Shown one piece after another: positions 1-9,067 of a stretch of 64,000 bases of DNA. The DNA is from Neotabrizicola shimadae (GTDB lineage: Bacteria > Pseudomonadota > Alphaproteobacteria > Rhodobacterales > Rhodobacteraceae): positions 2,480,001-2,544,000 of the forward strand of contig NZ_CP069370.1 of assembly GCF_019623905.1 (NCBI RefSeq), in the 5' to 3' direction. Position 1 is the stretch's first letter; each line of letters starts with the position of its first letter. Position numbers and translations under genes: made by a program. The notes under the pieces are model-generated. The model made no database searches. It had not been told where the DNA came from and saw only the letters and a list, made by a program, of their open reading frames with translations.

Positions 1-383
1 AAGCCGGGCATCGCGGCCATCGGGTTGGGGAAGCTGGACAGGTTCTCCATCACCTTCGACTGGCCCTCACGCAGCATCTCGAAGCTGGCGGCAAGGAACT
101 GCGGCACCACGGATTGCACATTGGTGGTGTAGCTGCGCACAAGGTCGGTCAGCACGTTGATCGGAAGGACATTCTCGCCCTTCGATTCATGCTCGGCCAC
201 GATCTGCAGGAGGTACTGCCGCGTCAGGTCGTCGCCGGTCTTGAGATCGACGATCTGCACCTCGCGCCCTGCGCGGATGAAGCCTGCCACATCTTCCAGA
301 GTGACGTAGTCGGACGTTTCGGTGTTGTAGAGCCGCCGGCTTGCATACCGCTTTATGAGCAACGGCTTGTCGGTTTCGGCCAT
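1..383 (-). CDS. phaR: Polyhydroxyalkanoate synthesis repressor PhaR (C-terminal part cut by window edge)
   Basis: PhaR is a cytosolic DNA-binding repressor that also binds PHB and releases its operators when polymer accumulates. The visible N-terminal 127 residues read MAETDKPLLIKRYASRRLYN..., which is the conserved PHB_acc_N DNA-binding domain, followed by the start of the PHB_acc repeat region. The ATG at 383 is preceded by a strong purine-rich ribosome site (GGGAGGGGG). The gene runs off the left edge. It follows phaP on the same strand but lies beyond the phaP terminator, so it probably has its own promoter. A near-match to the PhaR operator lies just upstream of its start, which suggests autoregulation (inference). 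Confidence 0.93.
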   Translation of the reverse strand, partial: MAETDKPLLIKRYASRRLYNTETSDYVTLEDVAGFIRAGREVQIVDLKTGDDLTRQYLLQIVAEHESKGENVLPINVLTDLVRSYTTNVQSVVPQFLAASFEMLREGQSKVMENLSSFPNPMAAMPG

Positions 384-402
384 AGGCCCCCTCCCGTTCG
401 TG

Positions 403-413
403 TTGCGGTGCAG
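403..413. promoter_or_regulatory. Candidate PhaR operator upstream of phaR
   Basis: The sequence TTGCGGTGCAG matches the CTGC-N3-GCAG PhaR site at all but the first base. It lies about 20 bases before the phaR start, so it could serve autorepression. A single mismatched copy is weak evidence. Confidence 0.4.
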
Positions 414-434
414 AGAAGCTTAGGCGAGGCGCAG

Positions 435-469
435 AAAAAAGGAAAGGGCGGGCTCTTCCGAGCCCGCCC
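435..469 (-). terminator. Rho-independent terminator of phaP
   Basis: A perfect 10-bp stem (GGGCGGGCTC / GAGCCCGCCC) with a TTCC loop lies at 446-469. On the minus strand it is followed by TTTCCTTTTTT. It sits between the phaP stop and phaR and should make phaP a separate transcript. Confidence 0.85.
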
Positions 470-523
470 CGCGCACCAGTCCGACAGGGAGGAGGATGGG
501 AATGGTGCGCTAAGCCTTGCGGC

Positions 524-973
524 TCACTTCGCGGCCGAGGAAACCTTCTTGGCCACGGTGGTGACTTCGGCGGTCGCCTTCTTCACGGCGGCGGTCGCGT
601 CTTCCGACATGTCCTTGCCAGCGGCAAGCATCAGTTCGACGGTTTCCATCTGGACCTTCTTCGCCACTTCGGCAAAGGCGGCCAGGTTCTCGGCAGCCAT
701 TTCAGCGGCGGCCGAAGCGAAATCCGAGGCAGCCTTGCCGTATTCGGCGGCTTCCGTCTTGGCCTTGGTCACGTCGCCCAGCTTGGCGATGGTTTCCTTG
801 GCCCACTTCGAGGTGATTTCCGTCGACTTCTCGGCGGCTTCCAGAGCCACCTTGGACAGCTTTTCGCCGAAAGCGGCCTGGGTCTTGAAGGCGTTCTGCA
901 TGGCCGAGGCATCGACCGGGAAGGAAGCCATCATGTCCTGCATGACTTTGGTGAAGTCCGGGGTCTTGGTCAT
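524..973 (-). CDS. phaP: Phasin, PHB granule-associated protein
   Basis: Phasins coat PHB granules in the cytoplasm and control granule size and number. The 149-residue product starts MTKTPDFTKVMQDMMASFPVD and is almost entirely amphipathic helix rich in Ala, Lys and Glu, with the Phasin_2 family pattern and a Lys/Ala-rich end (KKVSSAAK). A start at 973 is chosen because GGAGCAATTGAA gives a well-spaced ribosome site; the longer upstream reading would cross the operator region. The gene lies between phaC and phaR and has two perfect PhaR sites immediately upstream, so it is expected to be induced when PHB sequesters PhaR. Confidence 0.92.
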   Translation of the reverse strand: MTKTPDFTKVMQDMMASFPVDASAMQNAFKTQAAFGEKLSKVALEAAEKSTEITSKWAKETIAKLGDVTKAKTEAAEYGKAASDFASAAAEMAAENLAAFAEVAKKVQMETVELMLAAGKDMSEDATAAVKKATAEVTTVAKKVSSAAK

Positions 974-1029
974 TTCAATTGCTCCTGCTGCCGGGTCGGT
1001 CCCGCTTGCTGATGAGCAGTATATAGATG

Positions 1030-1068
1030 CTGCAGCGCAGCATTGCAAGTGAAATTTCTGCAATGCAG
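1030..1068. promoter_or_regulatory. Tandem PhaR operators upstream of phaP
   Basis: Two exact CTGC-N3-GCAG sequences are present, CTGCAGCGCAG at 1030-1040 and CTGCAATGCAG at 1058-1068. Their starts are 28 bp apart and they lie in the phaC-phaP intergenic region. This motif is the published PhaR site in Rhodobacter sphaeroides and resembles the TGC-rich sites of Paracoccus. Confidence 0.85.
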
Positions 1069-1103
1069 CATCGCGGAGTCACCTTCCGGTTGCGGCTGGA
1101 AAA

Positions 1104-2897
1104 TCAGAGACTTGGTTCGGCCACGACATAGGTGCCCGGTGCCGGGGCAAGGATCTCTGCGCCCGAATCGCCAGGATTCCTTGGCGAAATCATGCGTCCC
1201 GACCTTGCGGCCAGCCACTCGCCCCACCGAGGCCACCATGACCCTGGATGGAAGGTCGCGCCGGCCTTCCAGTCCTCGGGCGTCGTCATCGGGCCGTCGT
1301 TGGTGTAGTGGCCATACTTGCCCTTCGACGGCGGATTGATGATCCCGGCGATGTGGCCGCTTTGCGAAAGGATGAAGGTCTTGTCCTTCGATCCCATCTG
1401 CCGGACGCCGTTGAAGCTGCCCCGCCAATGGGCGATGTGGTCGGTCTCGCAGGCGATGGCGCAGAGCGGCAGCTTCACGTCGGCCAGCGTCACCTTGCCG
1501 CCCAGGACCGGGAAGCCCGTGGTGGCGAACTCGTCGCGCTGGCACAGGCCGCGCAGGTATTCGATCGCCATCTTCGCCGGCAGGTTGGTTCCGTCGCCGT
1601 TCCAGTAAAGAAGGTCGAAGGCGGGCGGCGCCTCGCCCATCATGTAGCTCTTGATGGCGGGCTGGTAGATCAGGTCGTTCGACCGCAGGAAGCTGAAGGT
1701 GCGCCCCATGAAGAAGCGCGACAGGATGCCGTCATCCTCGGCCTGGCGTTCGATGCCGCCCAGGAAATCCTCGTTCAGGAAGACGCCCACTTCGCCGGGG
1801 TCCGAGAAATCGGTGAGTGTGGTGAACAGGGTCGCCGATTTCACTGACTTGTCGCCGGCCTTTTCCAGATGCGCCAGCGTCAGCGACAGGGTCGTGCCGG
1901 CGATGCAGTAGCCGACCGCGTTGATCTGCTTTTCGCCCGTGATGCGGCGCACCTCGGCCATGGCGCGCATGAAGCCGTCGCGGATGTAGTCGTCCATGCC
2001 GATGTCGCGATAGCTGGCATCGGGGTTGACCCAGCTGACCACGAACAGCGTGAAGCCCTGGTCCACGATCCACTTGATCAGGCTGTTCTGGGCCTTCAGG
2101 TCCATGATGTAGAACTTGTTGATCCAGGGCGGAAAGATCAGCAGCGGCACCTGATGCACCTTTTCGGTGGTGGGCCGGTACTGGATCAGCTCGAATAGGC
2201 GGTTGCGGAACACCACGTCGCCGGGGGTGGTGGCGATGTTCTGACCGACATGGAACGCCTCGCGGTCGGCCAGGGTGACCAGAAGGTCGCCGCTGTTCGC
2301 CTCGATGTCGCGGACCAGGTTCTCGAGCCCCTTCACCAGGCTTTCGCCATCGGTGGCGATGGCCTTTTCCAGCGCGTCGGGATTGGTGCCCAGGAAGTTA
2401 GTGGGCGAGAGCATGTCGACGATCTGGCGGGTGAAGTATTCCACCCGCTTGCGGTCGTTCGGATCCAGGTTCTCCAGCGCGCCCACGGCAGAGGTCAGCG
2501 CCTCGGCGTTCAGAAGGTATTGCTGCTTGAGGTAGTTGAAGAAGGGATGGGTGTCCCACAACGGGTTAGCGAATCGCCGGTCCTTCGGCGTGGGGTCCGG
2601 CGGGGCCTTGAACTCGCCCTTTGCCAGCGCCTGCTGCGCCTCGACATAGTGCTTCAGGGTCTTGCCCCAGTAGCTGATCTGATGCTCCAGAATCTTGGAG
2701 GGGTTCTGCATCATTTCTGCCACATAGGCGGCGGCGGCCTTCACATAGACGTCCTGGGACGGTCCGTTCAGGGCCGGATCGTGCTGGCGGCGGCTTGATA
2801 GCGCCATCATCAGGCGCTGCGACAGGTCTTCGACGCGGGCGAGGTTGGCGTTCAGCCTCTCCAACTTTGGTCCTGCGTCCTTGTCATCCGTTGTCAT
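1104..2897 (-). CDS. phaC: Class I poly(3-hydroxyalkanoate) synthase PhaC
   Basis: PhaC polymerises (R)-3-hydroxyacyl-CoA, mainly 3-hydroxybutyryl-CoA, at the granule surface. The 597-residue product has the class I length. It carries an N-terminal PhaC_N region and an alpha/beta hydrolase core with the lipase-like box GYCIAG, placing the nucleophile at Cys331. The catalytic Asp lies in CETDHIAHW and the His in SQSGHIAG. A purine tract (GGGGGGAAAG) precedes the ATG at 2897. It is divergent from phaZ, with only about 100 bp between the two starts, so synthesis and degradation share one control region. Confidence 0.97.
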   Translation of the reverse strand: MTTDDKDAGPKLERLNANLARVEDLSQRLMMALSSRRQHDPALNGPSQDVYVKAAAAYVAEMMQNPSKILEHQISYWGKTLKHYVEAQQALAKGEFKAPPDPTPKDRRFANPLWDTHPFFNYLKQQYLLNAEALTSAVGALENLDPNDRKRVEYFTRQIVDMLSPTNFLGTNPDALEKAIATDGESLVKGLENLVRDIEANSGDLLVTLADREAFHVGQNIATTPGDVVFRNRLFELIQYRPTTEKVHQVPLLIFPPWINKFYIMDLKAQNSLIKWIVDQGFTLFVVSWVNPDASYRDIGMDDYIRDGFMRAMAEVRRITGEKQINAVGYCIAGTTLSLTLAHLEKAGDKSVKSATLFTTLTDFSDPGEVGVFLNEDFLGGIERQAEDDGILSRFFMGRTFSFLRSNDLIYQPAIKSYMMGEAPPAFDLLYWNGDGTNLPAKMAIEYLRGLCQRDEFATTGFPVLGGKVTLADVKLPLCAIACETDHIAHWRGSFNGVRQMGSKDKTFILSQSGHIAGIINPPSKGKYGHYTNDGPMTTPEDWKAGATFHPGSWWPRWGEWLAARSGRMISPRNPGDSGAEILAPAPGTYVVAEPSL

Positions 2898-2999
2898 GTT
2901 AAACTTTCCCCCCTAACCTGCCGCTTGTGCAGCATACCGTCGCCAGTCTTGGGAGGGAAAGCGACGAATTGGCAGCCCCTTCCCGGGCGAGGAGACGCG

Positions 3000-4298
3000 A
3001 TGCGTTACATGATGACGTATGACCTGATGGAAAGCGCGCGCAACACCAACGAATGGTTGGGTGCGACCGCGCGGGCGATGGCCTCTTACCCGGCCTTTGC
3101 CCTGTCGATGAACCCCATGCTGACGCTGGCCGCCGCCTGGGGCGAGGTGACCGAGCGGACCTTTGGCCGCATGGTGGCCAAGCCCGACTGGGGCATCCGG
3201 TCCATCGTGGGGCCGGACGGGCAGGATCACCTGGTCGATGTGCAGACCGTGGTGGAACGACCCTTCGGCAACCTGGTGCAGTTCTTCGTGCGCCGCCGCC
3301 CGCCGATGGCGCGCAAGGTGCTGGTCGTGGCGCCGATGTCGGGGCATTACGCGACACTCCTTCGTTCCACCGTGGCCAGCCTCTTGCCCGATTGCGATGT
3401 CTTCGTGACCGACTGGCACAATGCCCGCGACATCCCGGTCAGCGCCGGCAAGTTCGATGTCGAGGATTACACGCTCTACCTCGCCGAATTCCTGCGCCAC
3501 ATGGGGCCCGATACGCATGTGATCGCGGTCTGCCAGCCCGTGCCGCTGACACTGGCCGCCGTGGCCTGGCTTGCCGGGGAAGACCCCGATGCGCAGCCGC
3601 GGTCCATGACGCTGATCGGCGGGCCGGTGGACCCGGACGCAGCCGCCACCGAAGTCACGGATTTCGGCCGCCGCGTGACGATGGGACAGCTGGAACAACT
3701 GGCCATCCAGCGCGTGGGGTTCAAGTACAAGGGCGCGGGCCGTCTGGTCTATCCGGGCCTGATGCAGCTGCACAGCTTCATGACCATGAACGCCGACCGC
3801 CATTCCAAGGCCTTCAGCGAACAGATCATGCGGGTGGCCCGGGGCGAGGCCAGCGACCATGACGCCCACAACCGGTTCTACGACGAATACCTTGCCGTGA
3901 TGGACATGACGGCCGAGTTCTACCTGTCCACGGTCGAGCGCATCTTCAAGAACCGCGAGATCGCGCGCAACGCCTTCACGATCAACGGCAAGCCGGTGGA
4001 CATGGGCAAGATCACCCAGGTCGCGGTCAAGGTGGTCGAGGGCGCGAATGACGACATTTCGGCCCCCGGCCAGTGCCTTGCCGCGCTGGACCTGCTCACC
4101 AACCTGCCCGCCTCGAAGAAGGCGAGCCATCTGGAGCCGGGCGCGGGCCACTACGGCATCTTCGCCGGCAAGTCCTGGCGGCTGAACATCCGCCCGCTGG
4201 TCCTGCGCTTCATCGACGCCAATTCGGCCCCGCCGGCCAAGGCCGAGGCGCCGGCTGCAAAGGCCAAGCCGATGATCAGCCTGGCCGCGTCGAACTGA
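3000..4298 (+). CDS. phaZ: Intracellular PHB depolymerase PhaZ
   Basis: This enzyme mobilises native intracellular PHB. The 432-residue product belongs to the PhaZ1 type, an alpha/beta hydrolase fold with a Cys nucleophile in a divergent box (VCQP, about residue 178) in place of a Ser lipase box. The C-terminal PHB_depo_C region carries the conserved ...NRFYDEYLAVMDMTAEFYL stretch and a late His in EPGAGHYGIF. The ATG at 3000 is chosen for its GGAGA ribosome site; a longer in-frame start near 2925 would run into the divergent promoter. It is transcribed away from phaC. An Ala/Lys-rich tail follows the catalytic domain. Confidence 0.93.
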   Translation: MRYMMTYDLMESARNTNEWLGATARAMASYPAFALSMNPMLTLAAAWGEVTERTFGRMVAKPDWGIRSIVGPDGQDHLVDVQTVVERPFGNLVQFFVRRRPPMARKVLVVAPMSGHYATLLRSTVASLLPDCDVFVTDWHNARDIPVSAGKFDVEDYTLYLAEFLRHMGPDTHVIAVCQPVPLTLAAVAWLAGEDPDAQPRSMTLIGGPVDPDAAATEVTDFGRRVTMGQLEQLAIQRVGFKYKGAGRLVYPGLMQLHSFMTMNADRHSKAFSEQIMRVARGEASDHDAHNRFYDEYLAVMDMTAEFYLSTVERIFKNREIARNAFTINGKPVDMGKITQVAVKVVEGANDDISAPGQCLAALDLLTNLPASKKASHLEPGAGHYGIFAGKSWRLNIRPLVLRFIDANSAPPAKAEAPAAKAKPMISLAASN

Positions 4299-4313
4299 CC
4301 CTTCGGCCCGCGC

Positions 4314-5060
4314 TCAGGCGCGGGCCAGCACCTCCTCGACCGATGCGGCGATCAGCGCCAGGCAATCGGCCGTGGAAAAACGATGATCCGCCCCCTTCAC
4401 GAGCGTCAGCTGCATGTCTGGCCCCGTCGCGTGGTCCAGAAGCCGCAGCGCCACCGCAGGTGGCACGTCGACATCTGCCGTGCCCTGCAGGAACCGCACC
4501 GGGAAGGGCAGCGCCAGCGGCGTGCGCAGCACCAGCCGCCCCCGCCCCTCCTCGATCAGCCGGCGCGTGATGACGTAAGGCTCCGCCGAATACTCTGACG
4601 GCAGTTCCACCCGCCCCTCGCGCACAAGCGCCGCGCGCTGATCCTCGGAAAACCCGGCCCACATCGAATCTTCGGTGAAATCCGGTGCGGCGGCGATGGT
4701 CACCAGCCCCGCCACCCGCTCCGGCACCGCCCGCGCCAGAAGCAGCGTCAGCCAGCCCCCCATCGACGATCCCACCAGAACCTGCGGCCCCTGGGTCAGC
4801 GCCTGGATCGCCGCCAGCGCATCCTCGAACCAGTCGCCGATCGCGCCCTCGTCGAACCGCCCCGAAGACAACCCGTGACCCGAACAGTCGAACCGCAGGA
4901 AGGCCCGGCCCGTCCGCAGCGCCCAGTCGCGCAGGAACACGGCCTTGGTCCCCTCCATGTCGGATTTCAGCCCGTGCAGGAACACCACCCCCGGCCCCGC
5001 GCCGGGAACCCGGTCGAAGGCAATGCTCCGCCCCTGCGGCGTTGTCAGAAACTCCGGCAT
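4314..5060 (-). CDS. Alpha/beta hydrolase, ABHD10-like
   Basis: The 248-residue product has a full alpha/beta hydrolase pattern: an oxyanion-hole stretch FLHGLKSDMEGTK near residue 29, the nucleophile elbow GSSMGG with Ser99, a later acidic strand (TADVDVPP) and the catalytic His in GADHRFS. The small size and the HGLKSD motif resemble the ABHD10/palmitoyl-thioesterase-like subgroup, so an acyl-ester or thioester substrate is likely, but the true substrate is unknown. No signal peptide is visible. It lies 12 bp downstream of the glycosylase gene on the same strand and so probably forms a two-gene operon with it. It converges with phaZ. Confidence 0.8.
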   Translation of the reverse strand: MPEFLTTPQGRSIAFDRVPGAGPGVVFLHGLKSDMEGTKAVFLRDWALRTGRAFLRFDCSGHGLSSGRFDEGAIGDWFEDALAAIQALTQGPQVLVGSSMGGWLTLLLARAVPERVAGLVTIAAAPDFTEDSMWAGFSEDQRAALVREGRVELPSEYSAEPYVITRRLIEEGRGRLVLRTPLALPFPVRFLQGTADVDVPPAVALRLLDHATGPDMQLTLVKGADHRFSTADCLALIAASVEEVLARA

Positions 5061-5072
5061 CTCGCCCCCAAC

Positions 5073-5741
5073 TCACCCGATGCTTTGCGCCAGAACCCGG
5101 CTGATCGTCGTCAGGCTCTGCCCGCTTTCCGCCTGCCAGCGGTTGAAGGCCGCCTGCACCGCCGCCATCGCCTTGCGTGAGGTGGGCGGCCCCTCGACCA
5201 CGCCTTCCTCGACCAACCGCTTCACCACGTCGTCCGACAGGATCCAGCTTTCCTTGCCCATCGAGCGCAGCATGTAGGGCCCGGTCGACCCGCCAAGACG
5301 GCTGCCGTTCTTCACCAGCCAGTCCAGAAGGCCCGCATAGTCAGAGGCGGGCCAGTCCCCGACCTTGCGCCCGAAACTGCCCGCCTCTGCCGACACCGAC
5401 CGGAGGAACACCGCATTGTCGCGGATCGCCACGATCTTCGGCCCAGAGCGGATCACCCGCGCGTCCGAGACCAGTGCGTCGATCGCCTCGCCTTCCAGCA
5501 TCGAGACTCGGCCAACGTCGAACCCGTGGAACGCCTCTTCGATGCCCGGCCATTTGGCATCCACCACCTTCCAGCTGATCCCGGCCTGGAAGATGCCGCG
5601 CGCCATGGCGGCCAGCCAGCGGCTGTCGGGGATGGCAGCCAGTTCCTCGGCCGTCTTCGGCACCGGCGCGGAGGCCAGCACCGCCTGAACCCCGCCCTTG
5701 CGCGCGGCCGCGATGTCCAGGATTTCGGCGAATGTCCGCAT
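5073..5741 (-). CDS. DNA-3-methyladenine glycosylase I family protein
   Basis: The 222-residue product resembles the Tag (adenine glycosylase I) family, which removes 3-methyladenine from DNA. Matching stretches are [32 protein letters not shown], which corresponds to the helical domain, and [19 protein letters not shown], which corresponds to the conserved I-RN-KI-A region. The classical N-terminal MxRCxW and the Cys/His zinc ligands of E. coli Tag are not visible, so this is a divergent branch and its activity is less certain. The ATG at 5741 lies in front of MRTFAEIL. It is followed by the hydrolase gene and is divergent from thrS. Confidence 0.7.
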   Translation of the reverse strand: MRTFAEILDIAAARKGGVQAVLASAPVPKTAEELAAIPDSRWLAAMARGIFQAGISWKVVDAKWPGIEEAFHGFDVGRVSMLEGEAIDALVSDARVIRSGPKIVAIRDNAVFLRSVSAEAGSFGRKVGDWPASDYAGLLDWLVKNGSRLGGSTGPYMLRSMGKESWILSDDVVKRLVEEGVVEGPPTSRKAMAAVQAAFNRWQAESGQSLTTISRVLAQSIG

Positions 5742-5894
5742 GTTGCCCCCTCTCCGTGTCAAGGCCAGACCCTGCCAGAGCCCCGAAGATGCGGCAAGAC
5801 GGCCCCGTTGACTTTCCCGCCACCCCTTGCCAAGAAGCGCCACCATACCCGCAACCGGGCGTTCCGTGGGCGCCAAACCGACGAGGAGCCGGCC

Positions 5895-7841
5895 ATGAGC
5901 CAGATTTCCCTGACATTTCCCGATGGCGCCATGCGCGATTACGCCTCTGGCGTGACTGCAGCCGAAGTTGCGGCCTCCATCGCGCCTGGCCTTGCCAAGA
6001 AGGCGATCTCGGCCACGGTGAACGGCGCGCACTGGGATCTGCAATGGCCGATCACGCAGAACGCCTCCATCGCCATCCATACGATGCAGGATGCGCCGCA
6101 GGCTCTGGAACTGATCCGCCACGACCTTGCGCATATCATGGCGCGGGCGGTGCAAGAGATCTGGCAGGATGTGAAGGTCACGATCGGCCCGGTGCGCGAT
6201 TACGGCTGGTTCTACGACTTCGACCGCGCCGAACCCTTCACGCCGGAAGACCTGGGCCTGATCGAGGCGCGGATGAAGCAGATCATCAACGCCCGCGATC
6301 CCGTCCGCACCGAGGTGTGGAGCCGCGCCGAGGCGATCCGCTTCTATGAAGAGAAGAACGAGCCCTTCAAGGTCGAGCTGATCAACCGCATCCCCGGCGA
6401 CGAGCCGATCCGGATGTACTGGCACGGGCCCTGGCAAGACCTCTGCCGCGGCCCGCACCTGCAGAACACGGGGCAAGTGCCCGCCGATGCCTTCAAGCTG
6501 ACGCATGTGGCCGGCGCCTACTGGCTGGGCGATGCCAGCCGTCCGATGCTGCAACGCATCTATGGCCTCGCCTTCCGCAACCGCGAGGATCTGAAGTCCC
6601 ACCTGACCATGCTGGAAGAGGCCGCCAAGCGCGACCACCGCAAGATCGGCCGCGAGATGGAGCTGTTCCACCTGCAGGACGAAGCGCCGGGCATGGTGTT
6701 CTGGCATCCGAACGGCTGGCAGATCTGGCGGTCCTTGGAAGACTACATGCGCGGCCGGCTGCGCAACGCGGGCTACAGGGAAATTCGCACGCCGCAGGTG
6801 GTGGACCGCATCCTGTGGGAAAAGTCGGGCCACTGGGAGGCCTACCGCGAGAACATGTTCATCGTGGAGGTCGACGAAGAAGGGGCAAAGGAAAAGCGCA
6901 TCAACGCGCTGAAGCCGATGAACTGCCCCTGCCACGTCCAGGTGTTCAACCAGGGGCTCAAGTCCTATCGCGACCTGCCGCTCAGGCTGGCCGAATTCGG
7001 GTCGTGCCACCGCTACGAGTCGAGCGGCTCGATGCACGGGCTGATGCGGGTGCGCGGCTTCACTCAGGACGACGCGCATATCTTCTGCACCGAAGACCAG
7101 ATCGAAAGCGAATGCGCGAACTTCATTGCGCTTCTCTCCTCGGTCTACCGCGACCTTGGCTTCGACAAGTTCGACATCAAGCTGTCCACCCGGCCCGATG
7201 TGCGCATCGGCACGGATGAACAGTGGGACAAGGTCGAGGGCGCGCTGACGGCGGCCATCGAACATCTGGGCCTGCCTTACGAGATCAACCCCGGCGACGG
7301 GGCCTTCTATGGCCCGAAGCTGGATTTCAAGCTGACCGATGCCATCGGGCGTGAATGGCAGTGCGGCACCTTCCAGGTGGACCCGAACCTGCCCACGCGG
7401 CTTGGCGCGGAATATGTGGGCGAGGACGGCGCCAAGCACCGGCCCTACATGCTGCACCGCGCGATCCTGGGGTCGTTCGAACGCTTCATCGGCATCCTGA
7501 TCGAGAACTATGCCGGCAAGCTGCCCTTCTGGCTGGCGCCCCGGCAGGTGGTGGTGGCCTCTATCGTCTCGGATGCCGACCCTTACGTACACGAGGTGGT
7601 GGCCGAACTGCGCAAGGCGGGGGTGCGGGCCGAGGCGGACGTGCGCAACGAGAAGATCAACTACAAGGTCCGCGAACATTCCGTAGGCAAGGTGCCGGTC
7701 ATCCTGGCCATCGGCCTGAAGGAAGTCGAGGAGCGCACCGTCTCGATCCGACGACTGGGCGAGACCCGGACCGAGGTGAAGAGCCTGGACGTCGCCATCG
7801 CCGAATTCGGCCTGGATGCGCTGCCTCCCGCAGGCCACTGA
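5895..7841 (+). CDS. thrS: Threonyl-tRNA synthetase
   Basis: This enzyme charges tRNA-Thr in the cytoplasm. The 648-residue product has the standard order: an N-terminal TGS domain (residues 1-60), an editing domain with HDLAH near residue 76 and the second metal pair in LCRGPH, a class II catalytic core with NCPCHVQVF and [13 protein letters not shown], and a C-terminal anticodon-binding domain ending near [11 protein letters not shown]. The start is set by GAGGAG upstream of ATG at 5895. It stands alone and is followed by a strong hairpin. No T-box or other leader control is visible. Confidence 0.98.
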   Translation: MSQISLTFPDGAMRDYASGVTAAEVAASIAPGLAKKAISATVNGAHWDLQWPITQNASIAIHTMQDAPQALELIRHDLAHIMARAVQEIWQDVKVTIGPVRDYGWFYDFDRAEPFTPEDLGLIEARMKQIINARDPVRTEVWSRAEAIRFYEEKNEPFKVELINRIPGDEPIRMYWHGPWQDLCRGPHLQNTGQVPADAFKLTHVAGAYWLGDASRPMLQRIYGLAFRNREDLKSHLTMLEEAAKRDHRKIGREMELFHLQDEAPGMVFWHPNGWQIWRSLEDYMRGRLRNAGYREIRTPQVVDRILWEKSGHWEAYRENMFIVEVDEEGAKEKRINALKPMNCPCHVQVFNQGLKSYRDLPLRLAEFGSCHRYESSGSMHGLMRVRGFTQDDAHIFCTEDQIESECANFIALLSSVYRDLGFDKFDIKLSTRPDVRIGTDEQWDKVEGALTAAIEHLGLPYEINPGDGAFYGPKLDFKLTDAIGREWQCGTFQVDPNLPTRLGAEYVGEDGAKHRPYMLHRAILGSFERFIGILIENYAGKLPFWLAPRQVVVASIVSDADPYVHEVVAELRKAGVRAEADVRNEKINYKVREHSVGKVPVILAIGLKEVEERTVSIRRLGETRTEVKSLDVAIAEFGLDALPPAGH

Positions 7842-7904
7842 ACGCCGGAAAATCGGCTGGCTGGGTGCCTTCTGGGCGCTCCCCTGGGCATGTTGACGAC
7901 GACG

Positions 7905-7931
7905 CCGGACGGCCCTTGCCGGGCCGTCCGG
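7905..7931 (+). terminator. Hairpin terminator downstream of thrS
   Basis: A perfect 11-bp stem (CCGGACGGCCC / GGGCCGTCCGG) with a TTGCC loop lies about 60 bases after the thrS stop. The following T tract is weak, so termination may be partial or factor-assisted. Confidence 0.7.
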
Positions 7932-8095
7932 TGAACGTGCTTGATTTTCGTCAACGATTCGGCATCCTTCCCACCCAGTGACGACAGACATTTCGACCGC
8001 CTCCCGACCCGAAAGGCAGCCGGACCGCTCGGAAGACCTGGTTGCACGGCCCGCGGCAATGGTGCTGCGGGAAAGTTGACATAGGAGACGGCGGA

Positions 8096-8302
8096 ATGCC
8101 GACAGGCACCGTGAAATGGTTCAACTCCACCAAGGGCTATGGGTTCATTGCCCCCGATGACGGTGGCAAGGACGTGTTCGTGCATATCTCTGCGGTGGAA
8201 CGTGCCGGCCTGAAGGGCCTGAACGACAACCAGAAGATCGCCTACGAGCTTCAGTCGGGCCGCGACGGCCGCTCCTCGGCCAGCGACCTGCGCCTGCTCT
8301 GA
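8096..8302 (+). CDS. Cold-shock domain protein (CspA family)
   Basis: The 68-residue product is a single cold-shock domain that binds single-stranded RNA or DNA. RNP1 is seen as KGYGFI and RNP2 as DVFVHIS. It begins MPTGTVKWFNSTKGYG, which is typical of the family. The ribosome site AGGAG lies 11 bases before the ATG. A long leader follows the thrS terminator and includes an imperfect hairpin just upstream of the ribosome site (CCGCGGCA / TGCTGCGG). That arrangement is compatible with temperature-dependent translation but not proven. Confidence 0.95.
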   Translation: MPTGTVKWFNSTKGYGFIAPDDGGKDVFVHISAVERAGLKGLNDNQKIAYELQSGRDGRSSASDLRLL

Positions 8303-8338
8303 CGCCGGGCGGCACCTGCCGACCCGCGCGAACCAGAC

Positions 8339-8359
8339 GCCGGAGCGCCTCGCTCCGGC
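8339..8359 (+). terminator. Terminator of the cold-shock gene
   Basis: A 9-bp perfect stem (GCCGGAGCG / CGCTCCGGC) with a CCT loop is followed within 15 bases by GTGTTTTCC. It sits 36 bases after the stop codon. Confidence 0.65.
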
Positions 8360-8420
8360 CCGTGATCGTGTTTTCCGTGCATGGGAACGGCGTGCATTTC
8401 TTGCGAAGGTGCAACTGGCC

Positions 8421-8747
8421 CTAAAGGCCGAGCGCGCCCTGAACGGTGTCGTCCCAGCCCAGATGCCAGACAGCGCCGTCCTGAATCACAGGACGCTTCA
8501 TCACCGTGGGTTGCGCCGCGATCTGCGCCTCGGGCTCGGCCTCGCGCAGGAAGGGCGTGAAGCTGCGGTAGGTGGTGGACTGCTTGTTCACCGCGCGGCT
8601 GCCGAACTCGGCCACGATCTGGGCAATCTCGGCCTCGCTCAGCGGCTCGGCCCGGATGTCGCGGAACGTGACTTCCCGCCCCGCCCGCTGCAGGGCCTTG
8701 ATCGCCGCCTTGGTCGTGTCGCAGGTGGCAATGCCATAGACGATCAT
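8421..8747 (-). CDS. ArsC/Spx/MgsR-family thioredoxin-fold protein
   Basis: The 108-residue product has the ArsC-like fold: MIVYGIATCDTTKAAIKAL carries a Cys-Asp active-site position, followed by a central FRDIRAEPLSEAEI region. The end (TVMKRPVIQDGAVWHLGWD) resembles the ArsC signature around the cis-Pro. The second Cys of the YffB/Spx type is absent, since the motif reads CDTT and not CxxC. True arsenate reduction cannot be assumed. The start at 8747 is set by GGAGGA seven bases upstream. It ends close to the cold-shock terminator on the opposite strand. Confidence 0.8.
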   Translation of the reverse strand: MIVYGIATCDTTKAAIKALQRAGREVTFRDIRAEPLSEAEIAQIVAEFGSRAVNKQSTTYRSFTPFLREAEPEAQIAAQPTVMKRPVIQDGAVWHLGWDDTVQGALGL

Positions 8748-8988
8748 GTTGTCCTCCAAAGCGCATGTTGCGCGATGTCATCGCCGATGCCGTAGGCGTT
8801 GGCAAGCACCGGCCCCTGCCCATCCTCTTTGCCCAGGATCTTCCAAGAGGCAGTCGCCGCGCCTTGCGGCGACGGGAGGCGGGACGCCCCCAACCTCGCT
8901 CTTTCGTCTGCTTGCCGCGGGCGAAAGGACGCAAGCTCACGCGCGGCCCCTGGCCGCGCACATCTTGCCAAATCGTTGACGCGCGCCG
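8748..8988. other. Non-coding stretch with strong hairpins
   Basis: No convincing gene lies here. Two perfect hairpins stand out: an 8-bp stem GTCGCCGC / GCGGCGAC at 8853-8873 and an 8-bp stem GCGCGGCC / GGCCGCGC at 8941-8959. The stretch is upstream of the ArsC-like gene and could be its leader or a structured RNA on either strand. It matches none of the RNA families I know by sight (6S, SRP, RNase P, tmRNA). Confidence 0.4.
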
Positions 8989-9038
8989 GCAAGCCATTGA
9001 AATCATTCAGACGCTCGAGGCGTCCGAGCTCGGACGCC
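8989..9038 (+). repeat. Dispersed 50-bp intergenic repeat, copy 1
   Basis: The element has a conserved 5' block (GCAAGCCATTGAAATCATT), a 10-bp variable spacer and a 20-bp perfect palindrome, GGCGTCCGAGCTCGGACGCC, at 9019-9038. A second copy of identical length and plan occurs at 29680-29729. Both copies lie just beyond the 3' end of a minus-strand gene. Confidence 0.75.
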
Positions 9039-9067
9039 CCTCGGACACCCCCGAATGGCAAGAGGTG

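Noticed and set aside
5073-7991. Very long open frame on the minus strand across thrS
   Set aside because: It is the antisense of the thrS codons in a high-GC genome; thrS has full domain motifs, while the antisense product is low-complexity with no domain.
8744-9061. Possible 105-residue minus-strand gene beside the ArsC-like gene
   Set aside because: It spans two strong hairpins and the dispersed palindrome; no family resemblance or ribosome site.
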